64,000 nt of DNA from positions 13,416,920-13,480,919 of the forward strand of contig NC_056526.1 of the NCBI RefSeq assembly GCF_019175285.1, written 5' to 3'. The notes below the pieces were generated by a model, which did no database searches, was not told the DNA's origin, and worked only from the letters and a program-made list of their open reading frames with translations. Numbering within the stretch: position 1 is the stretch's first letter; every line of letters begins with the position of its first letter. Positions 22,058 to 33,140 of the stretch are shown piece after piece. The position numbers and the translations under genes were made by a program. The stretch comes from Sceloporus undulatus. Its lineage: Eukaryota; Chordata; Lepidosauria; Squamata; Phrynosomatidae.

Positions 22058-23085
22058 AAGGGGTCTTGTAGCATCTTTGAGACTAACGGAAAGAAAGAAA
22101 CTAGTAGCATGAGCTTTCTCAGACTTCCTAGGGGCCCATTCCCACTTACTGGAAAATCTGTTTCCTGAACCGATTCCTGAAACCGGTTCTGAAAAAACAT
22201 AGTTCCCATTATGTTTGCGCCAGTTTCAGGAATCAGTTCAGGAAATCAGCAAGTGGGGACAGCTTGTTAGCCTGGCCCGTCTCTGGCCTCTCCTGACCCC
22301 AAAATCCCTGGTCCAGCCTCCTTACTGGCTTCTTTGGCCACTGGCCAGCTTCCCTGTGCCTTTTGTAAAATTTCCCGTGGCCAGGGACGCTGGAAGGAGG
22401 TTGTAGAGAAGCCTGGGGAAAGCCAGGAAGGAGGTCAAAAGGCTTCCGGCTTCTCTGCAACCTCCTTCTCATCTCCCCAGCTGTGAGAAATTTTTTAAAA
22501 AGCGCAGGGAAGCCGGTCAGCAGCCAAAGAAGCCGGTAAGGAGGCTGGACCAGGGATTTTGGGGCCAGGAGAAGCCAGAGACGGGATGGGACGGACTGCC
22601 AGTGGGAACCAGGGTGGATTTGAATCCCAAAAAACACTGCAAAAAACCAGCATCTTTTTGACGCAGGTTAAATGGGCAAAAAAGGAGAAAAGGCAAGGCC
22701 TCCCTTTCTGAATTCATTTCTAAAATCGGATTTAGTGGGAACCATGCCCCTTTAACCTGGATCCCGATCCCAATTTAAACATAGTGGGAACAAGGCCTAC
22801 TTTCTCACTTGGATGTGGTGGAATGTAGGGTCCAGGGGCACACCAAGATAAGCAGTGTGAGAGAATGACATAGGAATGCAAACATTTATGGATATGGAAA
22901 TAAGGTGACAAGTTCAGTTTTAATGATAGTCATTGGGGGACAAAGGCAGGGGGAAGGGTGATGCCTAAAGTCAGGGGGAATAGATAATCATATGAATGAA
23001 TATTGGAATGTAGTGTGGGAATCAGAAAGGAAACTTGATGAACTAGCTGAAAGAGCCCCCATGAGGCTGGGGGAGTGTGTGTGTG
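22058..23085. mobile_element. inverted-repeat element (family B) split by another element
   Basis: Left arm at 22068-22130 (tcttgtagcatctttgagac, gcatgagctttctcagactt). Family B internal sequence resumes at 22797 (tactttctcacttggatgtg, ggtgacaagttcagttttaa). The same parts occur at 37.2-37.7 and 51.7-52.7 kb. Confidence 0.65.
22131..22796. mobile_element. Harbinger-like fold-back element inserted in family B
   Basis: Ends GGGGCCCATTCCCAC and GTGGGAACAAGGC with CTA on both sides (22128-22130, 22797-22799). Inside, about 22279-22330 (cccaaaatccctggtccagc) is the inverse of about 22540-22580 (gctggaccagggattttggg). A 3-bp duplication fits PIF/Harbinger, but the superfamily is inferred. Confidence 0.65.

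Positions 23086-23090
<5 letters not shown>

Positions 23091-23123
<33 letters not shown>
23091..23123. repeat. GA microsatellite
   Basis: About 16 GA units directly before a minus-strand SINE. Confidence 0.9.
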
Positions 23124-23126
<3 letters not shown>

Positions 23127-23310
23127 CTAAAGCAAACTAATTATGGAGTTTTCTTGGCAAGTTTCTTCAGAGGAGGTTTGCCATTGCCTTCCTCTGAGGC
23201 TGAGGGTATGTGCTTGTCCAAAGTCACCCAATGGATTTCCATGGCCAAGCTGGGATTGGAACCCTGATCTCCTGAGTCATAGTCCAATGCTCAAACCACT
23301 ATGCTAGTGT
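23124..23310 (-). mobile_element. Sauria/ACA-type SINE
   Basis: gagttttcttggcaagtttc, ttgccattgccttcctctga, ggattggaaccctgatctcc, tcaaaccactatgctagtgt. Tail part missing. Confidence 0.85.
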
Positions 23311-23342
23311 TATAATGTGTGGGGTATGCCAAGAAACCCACA

Positions 23343-23617
23343 ATGATTTATGGACAAATTGCATTCCTTTACTTGCTGCAAGCTACAGGAAAAGAGATTC
23401 CACCTCAACATTAGGAGGAACCTCCTGACAGTAAGGGCTGTTCGACAGTGGAGGATACTTCCTTGGAGTGTAGTGGAGTCTCCTTCCTTAGAGGTCTTTA
23501 AACAGAGGCTGGATGGCCATCTGTCGGGGATGCTTTGAGTGAGAGTTCCTGCATGGCAGGGGGTTGGACTGGATGACCCTTGTGGTCTCTTCCAACTCTA
23601 TGATTCTATGATTCTAA
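23343..23617 (+). mobile_element. CR1 LINE 3' end, 5'-truncated, well preserved
   Basis: Codes the CR1 ORF2 end (KRFHLNIRRNLLTVRAVRQW, VVESPSLEVFKQRLDGHLSG, then ML and stop). After it comes the 3' UTR (gttggactggatgacccttg) and the diagnostic end repeat tatgattctatgattct. Low divergence suggests a fairly recent copy. Confidence 0.92.
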
Positions 23618-23635
23618 GTTGGGAGAAGTCAGATA

Positions 23636-23820
23636 CAGTGGTGCCCCGGGTTACGAAAATAATTCGTTCCGCCGCCGCTTTCGTAACCCGAAAGGCTTCG
23701 TAAGCCGAAAAAGCCATAGGCGCTAATGGGGAAAAGCCGCGATTTGGTGTGAAATAGCGCCGAAAAGCACCAAAAAATTTTTCGTTACCCGAAAAAACAT
23801 TCGTAACCCGGAACAGTTTT
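23636..23820. mobile_element. pogo-like MITE (CAGTGGTGCC family), right end lost
   Basis: Starts TA|CAGTGGTGCCCCGGGTTACG and carries the repeated cgtaacccgaaa motif. The matching right end present at 61772-62026 is missing. Followed by a second copy of the CR1 3' end (about 23841-23892). Confidence 0.75.
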
Positions 23821-24052
23821 TTTTAAATAGATTTTTTTGTGGTCTCTTCCAACTCTATGATTCTATGATTCTAAGTTGGGGGAAGTCAGATCTGGAGCAG
23901 GATCTACTACTGAATCTCTGGGTGACTTGAAAAAGACCAACAAGGTTTCTGTCTCCCCAAACAATAGAAAAACAAAGGTGGACATCAACAAAGGTGAATA
24001 TCAAGCTTAACAAAAGTGATTCTCCCAACCTCAAGTCTACACATTAAATGTA

Positions 24053-24466
24053 CCATATATACTCGACTATAAGCTGACCTCATGTATAAGTCAAGGGCAG
24101 GTTTTGGGGCCAAAATTATGAATTTTGATATGACCCATGTATAAGTCAAGGGTAAAACTCAGGGGCATGCAACAAAGGATGTAAAAAACGAAGGAAAGGA
24201 AAATGATGCCAAAGAATGCTGCTATTTTCCTATCCAAGCATTCAAAAAGACCAGAAGCAGCACAAAAATGGAAAGAATAGAGGAGGTTGGCGCTTCTTTT
24301 AGGTTTTCCCAGGATAGACTAAGATTTTACCTCTCCTCAGAGAGGGAGATGGATCCTATTCTTAGTTAAAGTACAGCACTTGCATTGACCCGTGGATAAG
24401 TAGACCCAGGTTTTTTGGGTCAATTTTTTAACTCAAATTTCTAGACTTATACATGAGTATATACAG
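24053..24466. mobile_element. TA-inserting inverted-repeat element (CCATATATAC family)
   Basis: 414 bp. Left end TA|CCATATATACTCGACTATAA, right end CTTATACATGAGTATATACAG|TA. Sub-terminal motif tgtataagtcaagggcaggt. Same family as 56282-57347. Confidence 0.8.
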
Positions 24467-24689
24467 TACAACCTATACTGCAGAGGGTCTGTATGCATCC
24501 CTTTTAAACCATTTATCATTACTATGAAAGGATGATTTCTGCAGCATTACAACACTGCACTTCCGTTTTTGGATACTGATAGTTAGTAGCATTTAAATAC
24601 ATAGATATGGTAGTCTCTTTTCTTCCCTCTTTCTCTCTCCTTCCTTCCTTCCTTCCTTCCTTCCTTCCTTCCTTCCTCCAGATGTTCAA

Positions 24690-24800
24690 AGATATAGCCA
24701 TGTTAGCCTGTAGAATCAGTACGTGGAGAGATCTTGTAGCACCTTTGAGACTAACTGAAAGAAAAAAATTGGCAGCATGGGCTTTCATAGACTTCAGACA
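24690..24800. mobile_element. family B arm after a TTCC microsatellite
   Basis: TTCC repeat at about 24639-24677. Then atagccatgttagcctgtag, tcttgtagcacctttgagac, gcatgggctttcatagactt. Confidence 0.7.
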
Positions 24801-26154
24801 ACATCTCTCCACTCCAGATGTTGTTGGGCTACAACTCCCAGTATACCTACCACTAACTACAACTTGTTACGACTCATGGGAGATTCAGTCCAGTCATATC
24901 GGGATACTGTCGCTCATCCTTGTTCTTCAAGGATGTTACGAAAGGCCATAGCTCAACAGGAAGAATTACCATTTCTTTTGCAAACACCTTCAGGCAACCT
25001 CTCCAGTCTATTTTATCTTGTAATTAAATACCAGTTGCGGGCAGAAAGTCCCAACCACTTCCATGCAACTTCTTGGTATTGTTGACACAGAAGAATGTAG
25101 TCACAGTACCAGGGTTAGTATTGCTGCTGCAAACAGCTATTAATGAAACCTTTGAAATAAAACCCAACTCATTGGGATTGGCTGTATCTGGCTGCAACTG
25201 CATCTTTTTTGGATCGTTGGCTCTGAAACACGGAATTCAATTAACATGTACTGTTTGAGTCAGAACCAAATTGCAAGTTAATTAACTTACATTAACTTCC
25301 CACATTTCTTCCCATGAGCTCAAGGAGGTAGAAACAGCAATCCTCCACCTATTTTATTCTCACTATGTCCTTGTGCGGAGCCAGTGTGGGGTAGTGGTTT
25401 GATGTATATGATTTCCTTATTTATATGGCTAATTTAAAAATTAAGTCCCATCTCTCTCCCTTAGCCACAACCAAGCTCCCTGCTTTAATCTCTGCTAGTA
25501 AAAAGCTATGAAATTCTTACCATCTTTCCACCGAAAGTGATAAGTGTATGCACTCAAATAGAAGGGGGAAAGCAGAAGAAAATGCATCCCCCTTCTTTGT
25601 GGTTTCACTTCATATCATGGCAGCAATAATAAGTATGCCTTAGCGGAGAAATCCCATGCTAGGGTTGCTTTAAGTAAGAAATAATAGAAGGCACACAACA
25701 ACAACAATCCTTCCACCAAATCTCAGAGCTACACTCATGCATGGCTATAAAGTCCCTGCTTTCTTGACATATTCTTTAATTGTTCCCTCTATTACTGGCA
25801 TTCAGGAATGCCTAATATATAGCTAAAACAACATCACTCAAAATAGAAGTATCAGAAAGAATTCCTAACGTTTGAAGCAGTGCAACTATTTATTTCCCCA
25901 TGTAGTAGTAGTCAAAGAGTTAGCCAGTATAGAAAGTCATCACCTTAAAATCATTGATGAATTTAAGCAATTTTTAAAACTATTCACCAATAACAAAGCA
26001 TATAACATGGATAGAGAAAGACAGGAACAAGACCTTGTTACAAACCCAGATGTCAACTCTGGCTCCACGCCTACTAGGATGACAACATTAAAGGGCATGA
26101 TAATGTTACCCACAACATCAGAGGCTCATTCACTTGCTCATCTTCTAATGTGAT
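24801..26154. other. intergenic, mostly unassigned
   Basis: SINE head fragment at about 25375-25405 (gcggagccagtgtggggtag) and SINE tail at about 25640-25712 (gaaggcacacaacaacaaca). No gene recognised. Confidence 0.5.
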
Positions 26155-26155
26155 A

Positions 26156-26375
26156 CAATGGATCCTCCGTATTGGTGGGCTGGCAATTGTGGATTTCACT
26201 ACCCACTGATCACCACACATTTTATTCAGTGGGTGGTGGTGTGAGCAAGCAGATGTGCTGAAACATTCATGTGCGTGTCACCACCACTGAATAATAAGGG
26301 TTGCAACTATACGGTATTTTTGCTATCTGTGTGGGGTCCCAGAACCAAACTCCTCCAAATGGGAAGGGTCCACTG
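26156..26375. mobile_element. pogo/Tigger-like MITE
   Basis: Ends CAATGGATCCTCCGTATTGG and AATGGGAAGGGTCCACTG, with TA on the left. Diverged in the middle. Same family type as 10218-10436. Confidence 0.7.
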
Positions 26376-27129
26376 TCTATGCCATCCTCTGTCAGCAATG
26401 CCCCAACACCACCATCAATATTCTATATTGGACAAACAAGACAGTCTTGTTTGATACCAACGTTTATTTAAATTTCCATTATGTTTCTCTTTCTTTTTCT
26501 TTCTCTCTCTCTCTCCCTTTCACATGCTCATACACACACGCATGTACATATGTCTGTAAACAGAGGCTCCAGTCATACATCTGGTGAAGGGGACTCTAGT
26601 CCACAAAAGCTTATGCTAGATGTTTCTTTTCCCCAGTTAGGCTCAAAGGTGCTACTGAATGCCTCTACTGTATTTTTTCCTCCAACTGAAAGGGCAAGGA
26701 AAAACACTCAAAACAGCCCAAAGAAGAACATCTTCAATGTTTTGCTAGGAGCGGTATGGAAAAAACAAGTGGGGCAAGGAATGGAATTGAGTGTCTTGGA
26801 GGAGAACATTACTGTAACTCGAAAACCTGGAGCAAGAACTCCTTGTTATGTACTCTATTAGCAGAATACTTTCATATATTGGGCAGCACTCCAAAATCAT
26901 ACTTGCTATAGTTGCTCTAAACTGGTACAATCCATTCCACCACTTCATGGAAATATGGACAGACTTAAGCTAGGGGTGGGAACATGTGGCGCCCCACACT
27001 ACAAGTCCCATGATACCTGACCATGCTGACTGGGCCTGATGGGAATAGTAATACCACATTTGAAGAACCTTTGGCTCCTCATCATTGACCTAAACAAACC
27101 TTTCTGCCATGGCTAGGAGCCTTCCATAC
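26376..27129. other. intergenic with simple repeats
   Basis: CT/CA microsatellites at about 26485-26545. A short repeat with aggggtgggaacatgtggcg starts at about 26970. Nothing else. Confidence 0.45.
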
Positions 27130-27335
27130 TACACAGTTACAGCACTGTGATCCCAGTTTAAATGCCATGACATCCTGTGGAATTCTAGGCTTTGTACTGG
27201 AGTTCAGTGAAGCACTAGCACTCTCTGTCCAAGAATTCTCAATGGCCTGCACTATCCTGCAAATCCCACGATTCCATGGGATGTCACCATGAGAGTTCAA
27301 GTAGAATCATAATTGTCCAGTGTGAAAGGGTCTTA
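27130..27335. mobile_element. fold-back DNA element (family A), diverged
   Basis: Arms around tgtgatcccagtttaaatgc and ggatgtcaccatgagagttc, with the gttcagtgaagcactagcac hinge. The end matches are weak. Confidence 0.6.
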
Positions 27336-27487
27336 GGTTTGCATTAAGCTATGCTAAAGGTCACTCATCTACAACAAACTGACAAAGACTACCTGGAAGG
27401 TAGCATCCTGTTTGGCAGCATGTTCTTCCACTTTAAAGCACTCCTTCAAGATTTGTCCAGCACCACTCTTGTTTCTTAGAAATTTTA

Positions 27488-27566
27488 CCTTTTTTGGACT
27501 ACAGCTCCCAGAACTCTCCAGCCACGTTGCTGGCTGGAGAACTCTGGAAGTTGTGGTCCAAAAACA
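27488..27566. repeat. short perfect-looking hairpin repeat
   Basis: ttttttggactacagctccc and gaagttgtggtccaaaaa pair across a loop at gccacgttgctggc. About 75 bp; a compact fold-back element. Confidence 0.75.
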
Positions 27567-28271
27567 TAACTTTCCCAAGCTCTTGTCTTGTTCATCTGTT
27601 GAAGACAGCAGGATACAGAAACACTGATGCTAACAGAGAACTCATCCTCCAAATGCCAATCCTTAGGTGGTCATAACAGCATCATCTACGCACAAAGCTA
27701 TGGTATCAATTATGAGCTAGTTTGAGTCCCAATTTTGGGGAGAAAGTGGAAACAACAACAACAACAATCAGCAGCAGCAGCAGCAAACTTGGAGGGTGAT
27801 CCCAAGATCTAGGAGGGAAACAAGTAAGAAAATGCCTCCAAACTGCCCAATATGAATCAAACAGAATGCTAACTAATGCTGGTCAGGGAAAGCGTGAGAT
27901 AGACGGATAGATAGAGGGATTGGAGTATCATGGAAAAGAGCATGACTAGATAAATTCTGTACAGAAGCTCATCACACTTCAACATTTTGTTGCAGTTCCT
28001 ACTTCTCCATCCTACATTGTGCAGGTTTCTTTTCAGCTGCTCTAGCTTTGACTCCCAGCTTCATGAAAGCAGCCCAGTGTAGAGGAAGGGTTGTTGTTGT
28101 TGGCTTGGAGATGAAGCCGGTGTGTGCCAGGGGAGCTTTTGCAACTTAACACATGTCCAACAGCTATGATCAACACAACAACACTGTGAGCTGCTGGAGG
28201 CAAAAATTGGTAACCTTCATTTCCAACCAATGTGGTAAAACTGGTCTAGTTTAGGAGCAGTGGATAGGACT
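27567..28271. other. intergenic, nothing recognised
   Basis: A short CAA/CAG microsatellite at about 27751-27785. No gene or repeat family identified. Confidence 0.45.
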
Positions 28272-28279
28272 GTCTTGAG

Positions 28280-28665
28280 CAGGGGTAGGCAACCTGCGGC
28301 CCGCGGGCCGGATGCGGCCCGGCGAGGCCTTGGGACCGGCCCCAGCCCGGTCCCGCCGCCGACTGCCGCCGGGGCCTTTGGCGTCTCGCGCAAGGGGCAT
28401 GGTGGGGCAACTGTCTATAGAAGCCTCAGAAACATGCATTTATCTTAACATTTTTTAAAAAATCAGCAATTTTTTTTGCGTGTCCTCCATTTTTTATGTA
28501 AAAAATGCCCTCCATTTGAAAATTTTGTCCTACATTTGTCCTGGTTTATTTATTTATTTAATTTTTTTAAAAAAATTATTTAATTATTTATTTTTGGGCT
28601 TCAGCCCCCCAGTTGTCTGAGGGACAGCAACCCGGCCCTCAGCTCAAAAGGGTTGCCTACCCCTG
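28280..28665. mobile_element. hAT-type MITE with perfect ends
   Basis: 8-bp duplication GTCTTGAG at 28272-28279 and 28666-28673. Perfect 15-bp inverted ends CAGGGGTAGGCAACC and GGTTGCCTACCCCTG. GC-rich left half, AT-rich right half, no coding capacity. Textbook hAT features. Confidence 0.95.
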
Positions 28666-28875
28666 GTCTTGAGCAATCCTTCCACAAGAAAAGTGAGTCA
28701 TATCCATGGCCTTGGCTTTCCATGTCCCATCTTGCCAGCAGCAGGTGACACACTCACATACGCAACTTCGCTCTGACCTTTTCACTAGCAATATGTTCCA
28801 CGGATGTCTGCACACTGGTGGAAATTCCAGCTGTTCCCTAGTCTTCATTGCCAATGATTCTCCCCACTCCAAAGC

Positions 28876-29095
28876 TTCGGAGCCAGTGTGGCATAGTAGT
28901 TTGAGCATTGGACTAGGACTCTGGAGACCAGGGTTCGAATCCTGGTTTGGCCATGGATGACCTTGGGCACATCACACTCTCTCAGTCTCAGAGGATGGCA
29001 AGAGCAAACCCCCTCTGAGGAAATTTGCCAAGAATACCCCACGATAGGTTGCCATAAGTCCGAAATGACTTGAAGGAACGCCACAACAAGACTTC
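28876..29095 (+). mobile_element. Sauria/ACA-type SINE, full
   Basis: cggagccagtgtggcatagt, ggttcgaatcctggtttggc (clean B-box), catcacactctctcagtctc and gaaatgacttgaaggaacgc, then ACAA tail. Plus orientation. One of the best preserved copies. Confidence 0.92.
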
Positions 29096-29890
29096 TGGGA
29101 GTGCAGCTGTTCACCCATCCTCAAAATCATCAACATCATCACCATCATCCTCTGGGGTCAGAAATCAGCCTGGGTGCTACAGAAGAGAAACCCTTTCCGG
29201 CCATTTCAAGGAAGGGAAGGGAATGCATGAGGAAAAAAAAAACAAGAAACAGAGCACATCTGGAAGGGGAAGGAAACCTCTGAAGGATCAGCAGAGGAAA
29301 AACTCACGTCTTCCATTTACGCCAGCTGCTTTCTCCTTCACTGCTGCCTCTTTGACCTGATTCGGGAGCCATGCACATTGATTTGCAATGATCTATAAAT
29401 AAACTCTCGTGCCCTTTAAACACAACATGGGTTCAGGGGAGAGAGAAGGCACAGAAAACCTCACATCCAAGGACCAGAACCAAACCCCAGTTCCAGCCAC
29501 TGACTTTAAGTCCTCCTTCACAGCCCGAAGGAGGAATGGCCTTGTGGTCATCAGGTCATGTTTCTCCCTTCCAGCCTTTCCATTGCTAAATCTGGGGTCC
29601 AGGGGGTGGGAAAAAGGTGGCACTGAACCACCTCCTCCCTATTTTGGAGAGACAAGATGCCTGCCAAAAAGAAAAAGACACCCCGAAAAACCTCAGACAT
29701 TTTAAAATGCAAGAGAGGAAGGAAAAATGGAATTAATCCCTAAAATCCAACCACACACAGCCTTAACAAAACAAAACATCTATAGCCTCCTCCACTCCTA
29801 AAGAGATTTACAAAAATTCTCCCCTGATGTAGAAGGAAAACCATTTATTGATCCTCTTCCCTTTTGATTCTCTTGATTTTCTGGGAAAAC
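29096..29890. other. intergenic, nothing recognised
   Basis: Short open frames only, none resembling a known protein. Composition near the window average. Confidence 0.45.
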
Positions 29891-29898
29891 AGAGCATC

Positions 29899-30393
29899 TT
29901 TGGTTTGGAATAATTCCTGTAGGAGAGGTATCAGAAAGACAGCTGTGCAATTATTATTATTATTATTATTATTATTAATAGCAATAATAGGAGGAGTTAA
30001 TGACTCCTTGCTTTCCAAAAGGAAGCTTGCTGGATTCTCAATTTGGAATTATTCTTTTAGGGGAGGTATAAGAAACAACTGTGTAAAAAGTAAATAAATA
30101 GGAGAATAATGATTAATAATAATAGTTATAATAAGAGGAGTTAATGATAGAAAGAATCCAAGAGGAAGCTAACATGGCTAGATTCTTAATTTGAAATTAT
30201 TCCTTTAGGGGAGGTATCAGAAACACAGCTGTGCAATAAATAAATAATAATATTAATAATAATATAAAAAATAAGAATGAATGCCAGAAAGAATCATGCT
30301 TTCCAAGGGGAAGCTTGCTAATTTTGTAGTCCTGGCTGGATCCTCAATTTGGAATTACTCCTTTAGGGGAGGTATCAGAAATACAGCTGTGCA

Positions 30394-30427
<34 letters not shown>

Positions 30428-30543
30428 TAAAAATAGGAGTTAATAACAGAAAGAATCATGCTTTCGAAGAGTAGGCTTGTGGCTGGATCCTTAATTTGGA
30501 ATCATTCCTTTAGGGGAGGTATCAGAAACACAGCTGTGCAATT

Positions 30544-30579
<36 letters not shown>

Positions 30580-30640
30580 ATTAAAATAGGAGTGAATGCC
30601 AGACAGAAAGATGCTTTCCAAGGGGAAGCTTGCTAATTCT
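29899..30640 (+). repeat. tandem array of about 150-bp units (left arm)
   Basis: Five direct units, each with a core like aatttggaattattccttta, ggggaggtatcagaaacaca, gctgtgcaatta, an A/T-rich microsatellite and catgctttccaaggggaagc. Unit starts near 29899, 30038, 30187, 30343 and 30492 (spacing about 140-156 bp). Confidence 0.85.
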
Positions 30641-31130
30641 GCAAACGTGGCTGGATTCCTTGAGGGCTCATCCATCTCCTCTGCTCCCTCTCTGCCAACA
30701 TCACCCTCCTCCTCCTCCTCCTGGTCCTTCTCCTCTTCTTCCCAATTTCTATTACCTTCATCATGCCGATGGATGCCAAGCAGCAACCCCCAAATTTCCC
30801 CAAAAATATAAAGGTGTGGGGGGTGGAAGATGTGAGAGAGGCAGAGGCTTGGTCCTTGCTCCTCTTGGCTGCCTTGCTGGATCCCTACAGGGATGGAACA
30901 GCTCTCGGATCCCGATCTCTCCCTGTCTGTGTCTCTCCTCCTCTGGAGGCAAAGGCAAACCCTCCGATGGAAGGAGGAGAAGCCACTCGCCAGACACGTT
31001 GCAGCTCTGCTGGGTTCGCAATCCCAAGGCGAATTGCCCACTCCGATTGCATCACAGGCAGCCAAGCGCACCGCCCTCAAGGGCCGCCAGGGGGCGCCGG
31101 AGGGAAGGTCTCCGGGCAATTCCTGTCTTT
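30641..31130. other. GC-rich core between inverted arrays
   Basis: About 490 bp with CpGs and long chance open frames on both strands. Contains a TATAAA at about 30806 and a GGA/TCC-rich tract (cctcctcctcctcctcctgg). I recognise no protein here. It could be the inside of an element or an unannotated exon/promoter. Confidence 0.4.
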
Positions 31131-31177
31131 TTATGTTACTGTTACAGTATTATTGTTGCTGTGGTTAATTAATTTAT

Positions 31178-31400
31178 TAATTAATTGCACAGCTGGTTTT
31201 TTTTCTGACGCCTCACTTAAAGGAATAATTCCAAATTGAAAATCCCCCTTGTTTGCAAAATTAACAAGCTTCCTCTTGGAAAGCATGCTTCTTTCTGTCA
31301 TTGACTCCTATTTTTATATAATTAATTAATTAATTAATTGCACAGCTGCATTTCTGATACCTCTCTTAAAGGAATAATTCCAAATTTAAGACTCAACCAC
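31178..31400 (-). repeat. two inverted units of the 150-bp array (right arm)
   Basis: aattgcacagctggtttttt, aaaggaataattccaaattg and aagcttcctcttggaaagca are the inverse of the left-arm unit. The second unit follows at about 31340-31390. An ATTA microsatellite replaces the left-arm TAA repeat. Confidence 0.82.
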
Positions 31401-32274
31401 ATGTGCAAAAAGCATACATATGATTCTATGATGTCAGAAATGCTTACAATTCTGGTTTTGAATTGTTGCTGGATTTGAACCGGTGCAAAATGTCACTTTG
31501 GTGCCTCTGCTCAGCACCCGTTTGCAGCTTTGTACTCATCCAAGTCATCAAGCAAAACCTGTGTTTTGCTTGTTTTCTTTTGTGGGCCACAGCATCAACC
31601 CTTCCCAGCACACAAAGCAACCTGCGAGTAAATCTCTGCACGATCAGAAAGCCAAGAGTGAGAGTTGCCATGGAAATGCTCAAATAATAAGCCAGCACTG
31701 AATGATGATGCCTGGATCTGTTTGCCAACCAGAGATGCAGGCTTTAAAAGCACACAAACACACTCAACAAGCTAGAGAGGTTACACAAGAGGTCCCTCTC
31801 ACTGATTGTGAGACATCGTTTCTGGATAGCATGAATTTTCACTGCCAAGTTCCAAAGCCTTGCTGCCCTTAGGCAGATTCAATGTCCGACTGCAAACAGA
31901 CATGTAATTTAACAGATTTCAGTTATGACTGTTTCTCTTGGCCAAAGAAATGCCTTGAAGAACATGAACCCTGCTAGAGCAGACAGAAGAATATGTCTAG
32001 TCTGGCATGCAGTGTCCCAAGTAAAATCCCACAAGGAAGTCTCGAATGCCTTTAGCTCTGCAAAAAACATTGGCCGTATTTTTGGATGCCACGATGTCAC
32101 TTTAGAAGAAAATTGAGCAACTTACCCTAAACTTGCCAGCTGCTTTCAAATATGATGGAAAATGGCTTCCTACAATCAGGCTTAAAAAATAACCACGGTT
32201 GTATGTGAGAAATACTAATATATATATATATATCTTCCTTAGACTCCAACTGTTCTGATTTGACAGTTGTTTCA
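31401..32274. other. intergenic, nothing recognised
   Basis: No repeat family and no convincing exon. Overlapping short frames on both strands around 31909-32116 resemble no protein I know. A TA microsatellite lies at 32219-32232. Confidence 0.4.
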
Positions 32275-32520
32275 GAAGGCACTTAAAACGCTTTGGCTGA
32301 GAATTCTAAGTACTGCTCCCAAACTGCAAATAACAGAATTCTGTAGCATGAAATCAAGATAGTTAAAGTGGAATGTAGTAGAAATACTAAAAGATTACAA
32401 TAGTAATGGCAATAGTAATAATTTAATAGTATTTAACACATTAAATTACATTTAATTTAAAGTAATCTAATAATTTAAAAGTGTTTAAATAGTAAAAATA
32501 AAAATAGTAAAAGAGTTCCT

Positions 32521-33112
32521 ATACCTTGGATTAAACAGTGATCAGAATGGTGATGGCAGTCAAGAGATTAGAAGAAGAGTAGTAATCAGGGAGGGCAGCT
32601 AGGAAAGATCTAGACAAGATCCTTAAGTGTAAAGATATACAACTGAGCACTAAGGTTGGAATTATCCAAGCCACTGTATTCTGCATTACCACATACGGAT
32701 GTGAGAGCTGGACAGTGACGAAAGTGGATAAGAAGAAAATAAATGCTTTTGAGATGTGTTGTGGAGAAGAGCACTGAGAATACTGTGAATGGTCAAAAAG
32801 ACTAACAAATGGGTCCTAGAAAAGATCAAGCTGAAATCTCCCTGGAAGCCAAGATGATCAAACTGATGCTGTCATACTTGGGCCACATCATGAGAAGTCA
32901 TAACTCATCAGTAAATGCAATAATGCTGGGGAAAGTGTAGGGAGGTAGAAAGAGAGGAAGACTGAATGCTAGATGGATGAACTCTATTTAGAAGGTCATG
33001 GGCCTAAGAACAACAGTGGAAAATAGGGAGTCTGGTTCTCATCCACACAGTCACCATGATTCGCCATCGACTAGAAGGTACATAACAACAACAACAACAA
33101 CAACAACAACAA
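32521..33112 (+). mobile_element. BovB (RTE) LINE 3' end, broken
   Basis: Codes BovB C-terminal motifs: YGCESWTVTK-like stretch (about 32695-32725), LGHIMRSHN (about 32880), GRKRGRLNARWMN (about 32945). Ends with a CATAACAACAAC tail, the same tail the Sauria SINEs use. Many changes and a lost frame. A half family A element precedes it at about 32275-32370. Confidence 0.88.
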
Positions 33113-33130
33113 AGTGGCATGATAAAACTA

Positions 33131-33140
33131 NNNNNNNNNN
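33131..33140. other. assembly gap (10 N)
   Basis: Ten N directly after the BovB tail and its CAA repeat. Confidence 1.

Noticed and set aside
22233-22637. 134-aa minus-strand open frame
   Set aside because: It lies within the inverted arms of a Harbinger-like fold-back element and resembles no protein.
29899-30640. CRISPR-like array of regular repeats
   Set aside because: Units are about 150 bp with microsatellites, not short repeats with unique spacers, and the host is a vertebrate.
30502-31119. 205-aa open frame on the minus strand across the GC-rich core
   Set aside because: It ends in a poly-valine run read from a microsatellite of the repeat array, has a poly-Glu stretch from a GGA repeat, and resembles no protein. 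Overlapping frames on the other strand are as long.
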